DNA of 64,000 nt from Sphingomicrobium flavum (GTDB lineage Bacteria; Pseudomonadota; Alphaproteobacteria; Sphingomonadales; Sphingomonadaceae), in NCBI RefSeq assembly GCF_024721605.1, contig NZ_CP102630.1, positions 62,001-126,000 on the forward strand. Reading direction: 5' to 3'. The notes below the pieces were generated by a model. That model made no database searches. It was given only the letters and a program-made list of their open reading frames with translations, and was not told the DNA's origin. Shown here one piece after another: positions 26,137 to 33,658 of this stretch (its first letter is position 1; every line of letters begins with the position of its first letter). A program made the position numbers and the translations under genes.

Positions 26137-27858
26137 ATGACCGAGACGAAAGACTGGCAGGACTGGGCCGCCGTGATGGGCCGCACCCAGCAGATGTGGA
26201 TGAAGGCCTGGGCCGATTCGATGAGCGAGGGTGCTGCGCGCCCGGGCTTGGGCATGGGGCCACCGGTGGATGCCAAGGCGATGGGCCCCGATGCCACCCA
26301 ATGGATGGAAGCGGGCGCCGAGGCCTGGGCAAAGGGGCTGGATGCGTGGAGCCAGATGATGCGGCAGATGGAAGCGGCGGGCCAGCAGGCCGATCGCCGC
26401 TTTGCCGCCGAGGAATGGTCGGAAAATCCGATCTTCGAGGGAATGAAGAAAAGCTATCTCGCCTGGTCAGGCCAGATGCTCGACACGGTCGAGACGATCG
26501 ACGGGCTGGACGATGATGCGCGCGAGAAATTGCGCTTCGCGACCAAGGAATTCGTCGATGCGATGAGCCCCGCCAATTTCGCCATGACCAATCCCGAAGT
26601 GCTCAAGCGCGCCGCCGAGACGGGCGGAGAAAGCGTGGCCGCGGGAATGAAGAATTTCTTTGGCGATCTGGCCAAGGGGCAGATGACGCAAAGCCCGCAG
26701 GGCGCGTTCGAGCTGGGCAAGGACCTGGCCGTGACGCCGGGCAAGGTCATCTACGAAACGCCGATCTACCAGCTGATCCAATATACGCCGACCACCGACA
26801 AGGTGCTGGCGACCCCGCTGGTCATCTTTCCGCCTTGGATCAACCGTTTCTACATCCTCGACCTCACTGCGGAAAAAAGTTTCGTCAAATGGGCGGTGGA
26901 TCAGGGGCTGACGCTCTTCATGGTCAGCTGGAAATCGGCCGATGAGAGCATCGCCGACATCACCATGGACGATTATGTCGGCGCGCAGGTCGAGGCCATC
27001 GAGGTCGTGCGCGCGCTGCTGGAAGTGAAGCAGGTCCATACCATCGGCTATTGCGTGGCAGGCACCGTACTGGCGATGACGCTGGCCGGGCTGGCGGCCA
27101 AGAAGGAAGCCGCGCGGGTGGCGAGCGCCACCTTTTTCACCGCGCAGATCGATTTTTCCGAAGCGGGCGAGCTCACCGCCTTCATCGGCGATGAAACGAT
27201 GGCGACGCTGGAGCAACTGACGGCGGAAACCGGCGTGCTCGACGGGCGCGTGCTGGCGGCGACCTTCAACCTGCTGCGCGGGCGCGATCTGGTGTGGAAT
27301 TACGTTATCAACAATTATCTCATGGGCAAGGAGCCGCGGCCCTTCGATCTGTTGCACTGGAACAGCGATGTCACCAACCTGCCGGGCGCCTGGCACCGCG
27401 ATTATCTGGACCGGCTCTACCGCCGCAACCTGATGGTGGAACCGGGCGCGATCAGCGTGCTCGGCCAGCCGGTCGACCTCACCACCATCGAGACCCCGAT
27501 GTACATCCAGGCCGGCGAGCAGGACCATATCGCCCCGCCGTCGAGCGTGTGGAAAATGATGGATCATGCCAGCGGGCCCAAGCGCTTCGTGTTGGCCGGA
27601 TCAGGCCATATCGCCGGCGTGGTCAATCCGCCGAGCGCGGGCAAATATCATTATTCGATCAACGAAAAGGGTCCGACCAGCTTGGAGGCCTTCAGGAAAG
27701 GCGCAACCCGCCATGAAGGCAGCTGGTGGCCCGACTGGATCGAATGGATCAAGAGCGTGGACAGCGACGAGGTGGAAGCCAGCGGCGCGCGCATCCCCGG
27801 CAAGGGCAAGTTGAAAGCCATCGAGGATGCGCCGGGGCGCTATGTCAAAACCCGTTAG
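26137..27858 (+). CDS. phaC: Class I poly(R)-hydroxyalkanoate synthase
   Basis: 573 residues, the class I single-subunit length. The lipase-like box is GYCVAG with nucleophile Cys306; the catalytic Asp is in AGEQDHIAPP and the His in GSGHIAGVVNP. FPPWINRFYILDL is the conserved substrate-entry region. It polymerises (R)-3-hydroxyacyl-CoA into PHA granules in the cytoplasm. No phaA/phaB neighbours are present, but a phasin lies 6 kb downstream. The ribosome site is weak (AGGTGAAG well upstream) and the promoter region is largely taken up by a REP-like pair. Confidence 0.95.
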   Translation: MTETKDWQDWAAVMGRTQQMWMKAWADSMSEGAARPGLGMGPPVDAKAMGPDATQWMEAGAEAWAKGLDAWSQMMRQMEAAGQQADRRFAAEEWSENPIFEGMKKSYLAWSGQMLDTVETIDGLDDDAREKLRFATKEFVDAMSPANFAMTNPEVLKRAAETGGESVAAGMKNFFGDLAKGQMTQSPQGAFELGKDLAVTPGKVIYETPIYQLIQYTPTTDKVLATPLVIFPPWINRFYILDLTAEKSFVKWAVDQGLTLFMVSWKSADESIADITMDDYVGAQVEAIEVVRALLEVKQVHTIGYCVAGTVLAMTLAGLAAKKEAARVASATFFTAQIDFSEAGELTAFIGDETMATLEQLTAETGVLDGRVLAATFNLLRGRDLVWNYVINNYLMGKEPRPFDLLHWNSDVTNLPGAWHRDYLDRLYRRNLMVEPGAISVLGQPVDLTTIETPMYIQAGEQDHIAPPSSVWKMMDHASGPKRFVLAGSGHIAGVVNPPSAGKYHYSINEKGPTSLEAFRKGATRHEGSWWPDWIEWIKSVDSDEVEASGARIPGKGKLKAIEDAPGRYVKTR

Positions 27859-27861
27859 GGG

Positions 27862-28083
27862 CTAGATGATCCCGCCGCCCAGCATCAGGCGCACGACCAT
27901 GATGCCGCCGACGATGAGGTTGAGGTTGCGGCCCTTGGTGCTGCCCGAAAGCTGGCCGACGACCGCGCCGATGACGGGCACGATCAGCCAGATCCAGTTG
28001 GTCCAGCCCAGAAGGGGCACGAGGCCGATGACAGCGAGCACTGCGCCGATCAGGCCGATGATGATGGAGATGATGTTCAGCAT
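27862..28083 (-). CDS. Small hydrophobic membrane protein, unknown function
   Basis: 73 residues with a long hydrophobic N-terminus (LNIISIIIGLIGAVLAVIG), a second helix after WTNWIW, and a third Gly/Val-rich segment at the end. It is convergent with phaC, with 3 nt between stops. It has no recognised family; the Gly-rich helices are reminiscent of, but not clearly, GlsB-type proteins. Confidence 0.55.
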   Translation of the reverse strand: MLNIISIIIGLIGAVLAVIGLVPLLGWTNWIWLIVPVIGAVVGQLSGSTKGRNLNLIVGGIMVVRLMLGGGII

Positions 28084-28098
28084 AAGCTGAATATGGGA

Positions 28099-28998
28099 TC
28101 AGTCCGACTGTTTTGCAAGGCTAACACGCTCAGGCTTCACCAGCGCCCAGATGTAGAGCGCCATGGCGGTCCAGATGGCGGCAAAAGCGAACATGCGCAC
28201 GGGCGTGAATTCCTCCCCGAACAGCAGCACGCCGAGCAGGAATTGCAGCGTCGGCGCGATGAACTGGATGATGCCGATGGTCGAATAAGGCAGCCGCCGC
28301 GCGCCTTCGGTGAACAGGAGGAGCGGCAGCGCGGTGACCGCTCCCGACAGGATCAGCAACACGGTGTGGAAGGTCGTTGGCCCCATCAGCGGGTCGCCCA
28401 TGTCGCGGAATATGGCCAGCCACAGGAAGAAAAGCGGGCTGAGCAGGATGGTCTCAATGAAGAGGCCCGGCGCCGCGCCGACATTCACCTGCTTCCTGAG
28501 GTAGCCGTAAAAGGCGAAGGAGAATGCGAGGCTGAGCGTGATCCACAGATCACCCAGCGCACCGATCGCAAGCGCCGCCACGCCGACCCCCGCGATGGCG
28601 AGCGCGATCCACTGCCGCCGCGAGAGCTGTTCGGACAGCAAGAAGCGCCCGATCAGCACGTTGAGGAGGGGGTTGAGATAATATCCAAGGCTGGTCGCCA
28701 GCACCTGCCCGCCATTGACCCCGATCACATAGATCACCCAATTGATTGCGATCAGCACCGCGCTGCCCAGCAGCGTCAGCATCACCTTGCGGTTGCCAAG
28801 CGCGGCCTTCACTTCATCGAAACGCTTCATCACCAGCAGCAGCAGCGCCAGCGTCGGAATGGCGTAGAGCACCCGGTGCGCGACGATATCCATCGAATCG
28901 ACCGGGATCAGCGCCTTGAAGAAAAGCGGGATCACGCCCCACAGGCCGAAAGCGGCGAGCGCATAGAGGTAGCCATTGCGGGTTTCGGGGGCGCTCAT
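28099..28998 (-). CDS. rarD: EamA/RarD-type transporter
   Basis: 299 residues with ten hydrophobic helices. The N-terminal GYLYALAAFGLWGVIPLFFKAL and the YYLNPLLNVLIGRFLLSEQLSRRQWIAL segment are signatures of RarD within the drug/metabolite transporter superfamily. Substrate is unknown; RarD was named for a chloramphenicol-sensitivity association in Pseudomonas. Confidence 0.87.
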   Translation of the reverse strand: MSAPETRNGYLYALAAFGLWGVIPLFFKALIPVDSMDIVAHRVLYAIPTLALLLLVMKRFDEVKAALGNRKVMLTLLGSAVLIAINWVIYVIGVNGGQVLATSLGYYLNPLLNVLIGRFLLSEQLSRRQWIALAIAGVGVAALAIGALGDLWITLSLAFSFAFYGYLRKQVNVGAAPGLFIETILLSPLFFLWLAIFRDMGDPLMGPTTFHTVLLILSGAVTALPLLLFTEGARRLPYSTIGIIQFIAPTLQFLLGVLLFGEEFTPVRMFAFAAIWTAMALYIWALVKPERVSLAKQSD

Positions 28999-29078
28999 GG
29001 GACAAGGCGCTGCTGTCCCAAGGCGGGAATGTCAATCGCGGGGTTGAACTGCGTGCCATTATCAGCGTTCATTCGGTC

Positions 29079-29762
29079 ATGGACCGACGCCATTCTCCCT
29101 TGATTCTTTTGTTGCTGCTGGGCGGCTGCGAAACGGTCAGCGCTGACGAGCCGCTGCGCGACCTGCCACCGCCCGCCGTGGTGGTGGAAGACGATCCCGA
29201 CGGCGAATGGCAGGGTTATGCCAACATTGCCGATGCCGATCGCATCGGACTGCTTGGCGATGCCTGGGCTGAAGGGCTGGAGGCTGCGCGCAAGGCGGGC
29301 TTTACCAATGCCGTGGAACAGCAGGGCAATCTGCTTGATCCCGATGCCGGGCTCGCCAAGCCTGACCCGACGCCGGGCAGCTATGAATGCCGCCTCGTCA
29401 AGCTGGGACAGGCCAAGCCCAGCGATCCCATGTTCATCGCCTACAATCCCTTCTTCTGCTATGTCGAAGTGGAAGCGGTCGAGGGCGATGACGAAGGCCG
29501 CTTTACCATCGTCAAGCAGACCGGATCGCAGCGCCCCGCAGGCCGCCTGTGGGATGCAGGCGACCGCTATGTCTTCCTCGGCAGCCTGGCGCTCGGCAAT
29601 GAACGCGAACCGCTGGCCTATGGCGAGGATCCCGAACGCGACATGGCGGGCGTGTGGGAACGGATCGGGCCGTTTCGCTGGCGCCTCGTCATTCCCTATC
29701 CGCGCAATGGCGGGATTGTAGACGTCTTCGAATTGACACCGGTGGCCGACCAGCCCGGATAG
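29079..29762 (+). CDS. DUF4893-type lipoprotein
   Basis: 227 residues. A short signal ending LLLGGC gives a clear lipobox with lipidated Cys17. The mature domain shows ANIADADRIGLLGDAWAEGLEAAR, a YECRLVKLG strand and GDRYVFLGSLALGNE, a pattern I associate with DUF4893 proteins of sphingomonads. No activity is known. It is the first of a plus-strand run continuing to ATP12 at 32877. Confidence 0.7.
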   Translation: MDRRHSPLILLLLLGGCETVSADEPLRDLPPPAVVVEDDPDGEWQGYANIADADRIGLLGDAWAEGLEAARKAGFTNAVEQQGNLLDPDAGLAKPDPTPGSYECRLVKLGQAKPSDPMFIAYNPFFCYVEVEAVEGDDEGRFTIVKQTGSQRPAGRLWDAGDRYVFLGSLALGNEREPLAYGEDPERDMAGVWERIGPFRWRLVIPYPRNGGIVDVFELTPVADQPG

Positions 29763-29768
29763 GGTGTC

Positions 29769-30122
29769 ATGAGCGATTTATGGGATGCCGACGAGGTGCA
29801 TGCGCACCTCATCGCCTGCGCCAATGCAGGGCACCCCATCACCTATTCCGAATTGCTGGGCCATCTGGGCTATGCCTTTTCGCGGCCGAAGATGCGCGCG
29901 CTATGTGCCACGCTGGGCGATGTGGATGCTGCAGCGCACGGGCGCGGCGAGCCTGAACTGGCGGTGCTGGTGGTGCGCCAGTCGGACGGGCTGCCGGGGC
30001 AGGGCTGGTGGGTCGCCGAACAGCCACAGGACTATCGCGGGCCATGGGAAGGGCCCAAGGCCAAGCGCTATATCGACCAGCGGCAGCAACGAGTCTTCGA
30101 CTATTGGCGCGACAGGCGCTAA
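29769..30122 (+). CDS. Conserved small protein of unknown function
   Basis: 117 residues, soluble. PITYSELLGHLGYAFSRPKMRALCATLGDV resembles a winged-helix or alkyltransferase-like DNA-binding segment, and ELAVLVVRQSDGLPGQGWW is a striking conserved-looking core. The C-terminus is basic (YIDQRQQRVFDYWRDRR). Homologues are sometimes labelled ribose-phosphate pyrophosphokinase, but none of the PRPP-synthase motifs can be seen, so I do not adopt that name. It is 6 nt after the lipoprotein gene and 10 nt before the pseudouridine synthase. Confidence 0.7.
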   Translation: MSDLWDADEVHAHLIACANAGHPITYSELLGHLGYAFSRPKMRALCATLGDVDAAAHGRGEPELAVLVVRQSDGLPGQGWWVAEQPQDYRGPWEGPKAKRYIDQRQQRVFDYWRDRR

Positions 30123-30132
30123 GGGCCGCCCC

Positions 30133-31299
30133 ATGAGCAATGATGATGGCGTGCGCCAGTTCGTGGTGGACGAGGAGGATGATGGTATCCGCCTCGACCG
30201 CTGGTTCAAGCGGCACCAGCCCGACACCAGTTTCAACATGGTCAGCCGCTGGGCGCGGACGGGCCAGTTGCGCGTCGATGGCGCGCGCGCCAATCCGGGC
30301 GACCGGTTGCAGGAAGGCCAGGTCATCCGCGTGCCCCCAGCCGACAGCGCCGCCGCGCGCGGCCCCAAGCCGCAGGTTAAGGTCGACCTCAGCGATGACG
30401 AGATCGATTTCGTCAAGGATATGGTCATCGCCAAATTCCCGGACGCCTATCTCTTGAACAAGCCGCCGGGGTTGGCGACGCAAGGCGGCACCAAGACCAA
30501 CCAGCATCTCGACCGGCTGCTGCATGGGCTGGATGAAGAGGATAAGGGCAAGCCCAAGCTGGTCCACCGGCTCGACAAGGATACGTCGGGCGTGCTGCTG
30601 GTCGCCCGTTCGGCCCGCGCGGCGGGGCATTTCTCCAAATCCTTTTCGGGCCGCACCGCGCGCAAGGTCTATTGGGCGCTGGTCATCGGCGTTCCTGAAG
30701 TGAAGGAAGGCCTCATCGACCTGCCGCTCGCCAAGCAGCCTGGCACGGGCGGCGAGAAGATGCATGTCGACATGGAAGAAGGCGCGCCGGCCCGGACCCG
30801 TATCCGCGTCATCGACCGCGCCGGCACCCGCGCAGCCTGGGTCGAACTGCAACCGCTGACCGGTCGCACGCACCAGCTGCGCGCGCATATGGCGGCGGTC
30901 GGCCATCCCATCGTCGGCGATGCCAAATATGGCGGTGCGGAAAGCTTCCTGACCGGCGGAATCAGCCGCAAGATGCACCTTCATGCCCGCCGCCTCCGTA
31001 TCGATGCGCCGGGCGGCAAGACCATCGACCGCAAGGCCGAACTGCCGCCCCATTTTGCCGAAAGCCTGGTGACGCTGGGCTTTGAGGAAATGGATGGTGA
31101 CAATCTGCCTTTGAGCTCGCCCGATCCGGCCCAGTCGCTGGAGACCAAGGCCAAGCGCAAGGCTGCCTATGCCAAGGCTTATCGCAAGAGCATGAAGGGC
31201 GAGCGGCGCAATCGCGATCGCGGCGCCAGCGATGCCAAGGGCCCGCGCGGCGGTAAGCCAAGCAGGCCGAAGCGGGGCGGCCCCAAGAAGACCAAATGA
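30133..31299 (+). CDS. RluA-family 23S rRNA pseudouridine synthase (RluC-type) with basic C-terminal tail
   Basis: 388 residues. An S4-like RNA-binding N-terminus (DDGIRLDRWFKRHQP) is followed by the synthase domain with LLNKPPGLATQGG and the catalytic motif HRLDKDTSG (Asp148), then LTGRTHQLRAHMAAVGHPIVGD. The last 50 or so residues are highly basic and low in complexity (KAKRKAAYAKAYRKSM and beyond), an extension not found in E. coli RluC. ATG 30133 is the start; the open frame continues upstream to 29785 but that part is the preceding gene read out of frame. It overlaps the next gene by 4 nt. Confidence 0.9.
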   Translation: MSNDDGVRQFVVDEEDDGIRLDRWFKRHQPDTSFNMVSRWARTGQLRVDGARANPGDRLQEGQVIRVPPADSAAARGPKPQVKVDLSDDEIDFVKDMVIAKFPDAYLLNKPPGLATQGGTKTNQHLDRLLHGLDEEDKGKPKLVHRLDKDTSGVLLVARSARAAGHFSKSFSGRTARKVYWALVIGVPEVKEGLIDLPLAKQPGTGGEKMHVDMEEGAPARTRIRVIDRAGTRAAWVELQPLTGRTHQLRAHMAAVGHPIVGDAKYGGAESFLTGGISRKMHLHARRLRIDAPGGKTIDRKAELPPHFAESLVTLGFEEMDGDNLPLSSPDPAQSLETKAKRKAAYAKAYRKSMKGERRNRDRGASDAKGPRGGKPSRPKRGGPKKTK

Positions 31300-31958
31300 T
31301 CAAGCTCGCCATTTTCGATTGTGACGGCACGCTGGTCGATAGCGGGGACACGATCTACCGCGCGCTCGATGCTGCGCTGACCGCCCACGGCCTCATCTGC
31401 CCGCCCAAGCAGCAGTCGCAAAAGGTGATCGGGCTCAGCCTTGTCGAGGCGATGCAGCGGCTCGTGCCCGAAGGCGATCATGCGGCGCTGGCCGAGACGT
31501 ACAAGCAGGCCTTTTATGACATGCGCGGCGCTGGCCAGGTGGAAGAGCGGCTCTATGAGGGCATCGCCGACCTGCTCGACGTGCTGGAGGCGGATGCATG
31601 GGTGCTGGGCGTCGCCACCGGCAAGAGCGATCGCGGCCTTGCCCATGTGCTGGCGACCCATGGCTGGGAAAAGCGCTTCGTCACCCTGCACACGGCCGAT
31701 CGCCACCCGTCCAAGCCGCATCCCTCGATGGCGCTGGCGGCGATGGCCGATGTCGGGGCGGAGCCGCACATGACCATCCTGATTGGCGATACCGCGCATG
31801 ACATGGGCATGGCGCGCGCTGCCGGGGTTGGCGCGGTCGGCGCCACCTGGGGCTATCATGAGCGTGGCGAACTGGTGGATGGCGGCGCGCAGTTCATCGC
31901 CGATGCCCCGGCGCAGGTCGTCGCCGCTGCGCAGGAATGGACCGGGAGGCACGCATGA
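31296..31958 (+). CDS. HAD-superfamily phosphatase, phosphoglycolate-phosphatase-like
   Basis: 220 residues of HAD subfamily IA. Motif I is FDCDGTLVDS (Asp8, Asp10), motif II is GVATGKSDRG, the Lys of motif III is in SKPHPSMALAA, and motif IV is LIGDTAHDMGMARAAG. A cap domain lies between motifs I and II. Substrate is not determinable; phosphoglycolate or a sugar phosphate is likely. It sits between the pseudouridine synthase and a small membrane protein, with overlaps on both sides. Confidence 0.88.
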   Translation: MIKLAIFDCDGTLVDSGDTIYRALDAALTAHGLICPPKQQSQKVIGLSLVEAMQRLVPEGDHAALAETYKQAFYDMRGAGQVEERLYEGIADLLDVLEADAWVLGVATGKSDRGLAHVLATHGWEKRFVTLHTADRHPSKPHPSMALAAMADVGAEPHMTILIGDTAHDMGMARAAGVGAVGATWGYHERGELVDGGAQFIADAPAQVVAAAQEWTGRHA

Positions 31959-32191
31959 CCATGACCCCGGAAGAGGAAAAATGGGCCAATCGTGCAGGCG
32001 CGGTGCGCTGGATGCAGATTGGCGGGCTTATCATCGCGCTGGTCGGCCTGCTGATGGCGCGTGGCGGGGTCGTCACCGATGAGCCCTGGCCAATCCTTGG
32101 CAGCCTGCTCGTCGTCTCGGGGCTGATTGACGCGGCGCTCAGCCCCAAGGTGATGAAGCGCTATTTCGAGGCTGAGGACGCGAAGAAGTGA
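31955..32191 (+). CDS. Small two-helix membrane protein
   Basis: 78 residues from ATG 31955 (overlapping the HAD stop by 4 nt): an acidic start (MTMTPEEEKWANRAG), one helix around WMQIGGLIIALVGLLMARGG and a second around ILGSLLVVSGLIDAAL, then a charged tail ending EAEDAKK. Overlap with the ATP12 start suggests translational coupling. No family recognised. Confidence 0.72.
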   Translation: MTMTPEEEKWANRAGAVRWMQIGGLIIALVGLLMARGGVVTDEPWPILGSLLVVSGLIDAALSPKVMKRYFEAEDAKK

Positions 32192-32877
32192 AGCGATTCT
32201 GGAAAAATGTTTCTGCAGAGGCGGTGGAGGGAGGCTTTGCCATCCACCTCGATGGCCGCGCGGTAAAGACGCCGATGCGTGCAGACCTGGTGGCGCCGAC
32301 GCGGGCTCTGGCCGATGCCATTGTCGCCGAGTGGGAAGCTGTGGGCGAGAAGATCGATCCCGCTGCCATGCCCATGACGGGACTGGCCAATGCCGCAATC
32401 GACCGGGTGAGGCCCGATACCGCAGCCTTTGCCGCGAACCTGTCGCGCTATGCCGAAAATGAAATGTGCTGCTACCGCGCCGATGCGCCCGCCGAATTGG
32501 CGGGGCGGCAGGCCGATGCCTGGGATGCGCTGATCGACTGGGCGCAGCAGCGCTACGGCATCGCCTTTACGACGACGACGGGCGTGATGCATGTCGATCA
32601 GCCTGCCGAGACGCTCGAGCGGCTGGTGGCCGAGGTCGCTGGCGAAGACGCCTTTCACCTTGCCGGGCTGTCACCGTTGGTGACGGCCGGGCAATCCCTG
32701 CTGGTGGCGCTGGCCTTGCGACATGGCGAGATGGGCTCCGAAAAGGGCTGGTTGGCGACGCGGATCGAGGAAGACTGGCAGGCCGAACAATGGGGCCAGG
32801 ACGATGAAGCGGTGAAAGCCGGCGAAGCCCGACGCGCCGATTTCATGAACGGCGCGCGCTTCCTCAGCCTGCTTTAA
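32188..32877 (+). CDS. ATP12-family F1-ATPase assembly chaperone
   Basis: 229 residues matching ATP12: KRFWKNVSAEAVEGGFAIHLDGRAVKTP at the start, then TRALADAIVAEWEAVGEKIDPAAMPMTGLANAAID, and CCYRADAPAELAGRQADAWDALIDW. In mitochondria ATP12 protects the F1 alpha subunit before assembly; alphaproteobacteria are the main bacterial group carrying the family. Its stop shares the tetranucleotide TTAA (32874-32877) with the stop of gmk. Confidence 0.9.
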   Translation: MKRFWKNVSAEAVEGGFAIHLDGRAVKTPMRADLVAPTRALADAIVAEWEAVGEKIDPAAMPMTGLANAAIDRVRPDTAAFAANLSRYAENEMCCYRADAPAELAGRQADAWDALIDWAQQRYGIAFTTTTGVMHVDQPAETLERLVAEVAGEDAFHLAGLSPLVTAGQSLLVALALRHGEMGSEKGWLATRIEEDWQAEQWGQDDEAVKAGEARRADFMNGARFLSLL

Positions 32878-33515
32878 TCGTTGGGACGTTCGACCAGCTT
32901 GCGGGCAAGGTCGGCGACATAGGGGCGGCGATGCTTGCGCAGCCGTTCGGCGACGATGATCGCCTCGACCTCGGCAAGGCAGGTCTCCACATCGTCATTG
33001 ACCAGCACATAGTCATATTCGTTCCAGTGGACGATTTCACCCGTGGCGCGGCGCATCCGGCCCTGGATGACCTCCTCGCTGTCAGTGGCGCGGCTGCGCA
33101 GGCGGCGCTCCAGCTCGGCCATCGAGGGGGGCAGGATGAAGATGGAGACGAGATCGTTGCCGAACGCGGTCTCCAGCTGCTGGGTGCCCTGCCAATCGAT
33201 GTCGAACAGGATGTCGCGCCCAGCCTTTAGCGCAGTCTTGATCGGCTCCTTGGGGCTGCCATAGCGATGGTCGAAGACATAGGCCCACTCGGCCAGCTCG
33301 CCATCCTCGACCAGCTTTTCAAATTCATCGTCGCTGACGAAATGATAGTCGACATCATCGGTTTCGTTGGGACGCGGCGGGCGCGTCGTGGCGGAAACCG
33401 ACATGGTGATGGTGGGATCGGCTTCCATCAACTTGCGCGAAATGGTGGTTTTGCCCGCGCCCGAGGGCGAGGAGAGCACGATAAGAAGGCCGCGGCGGGT
33501 CGCTTGGTCTGGCAT
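32874..33515 (-). CDS. gmk: Guanylate kinase
   Basis: 213 residues. P-loop SSPSGAGKTT, then SATTRPPRPNE, DDVDYHFVSDDEFEKLVEDGELAEWAYVFDHRYGSP, the GMP-binding core, and DIDWQGTQQL. It phosphorylates GMP to GDP. Start set at ATG 33515 (MPDQATRRGLLIVLSS); the open frame to 33707 runs back through the phasin promoter and encodes no family sequence. It is divergent from the phasin. Confidence 0.93.
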   Translation of the reverse strand: MPDQATRRGLLIVLSSPSGAGKTTISRKLMEADPTITMSVSATTRPPRPNETDDVDYHFVSDDEFEKLVEDGELAEWAYVFDHRYGSPKEPIKTALKAGRDILFDIDWQGTQQLETAFGNDLVSIFILPPSMAELERRLRSRATDSEEVIQGRMRRATGEIVHWNEYDYVLVNDDVETCLAEVEAIIVAERLRKHRRPYVADLARKLVERPND

Positions 33516-33575
33516 GGAAGGGCCATGCAAAGGCGAGGCCCGCTCGTCAAGGCGTTTGCCATGTTCGACGAGCCG

Positions 33576-33638
33576 TTTGTGCAGTGCAACAAAATACTTG
33601 AAAGGCTTTGCTGCGGATGCTATGTTGCACTGCACAAA
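33576..33638 (+). promoter_or_regulatory. Phasin promoter bracketed by a perfect 16-bp inverted repeat (probable PhaR-type operator)
   Basis: The arm TTTGTGCAGTGCAACA (33576-33591) is repeated as its exact reverse complement at 33623-33638. Between and across them lie TTGAAA (33598-33603) and TATGTT (33621-33626), a sigma70-like promoter with 17-nt spacing. Arm 1 ends just upstream of the -35 box and arm 2 covers part of the -10 and the likely start point. Each arm contains the near-palindrome TGCAGTGCA. TGC-rich sites are the kind reported for the PHA regulator PhaR on phasin promoters, so repression by PhaR is the favoured reading; binding is inferred. Confidence 0.75.
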
Positions 33639-33658
33639 GAGAGAAGAAGGAGACGGCC

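Noticed and set aside
29769-30122. Ribose-phosphate pyrophosphokinase
   Set aside because: None of the PRPP-binding or ATP-binding motifs of that family is present in the 117 residues.
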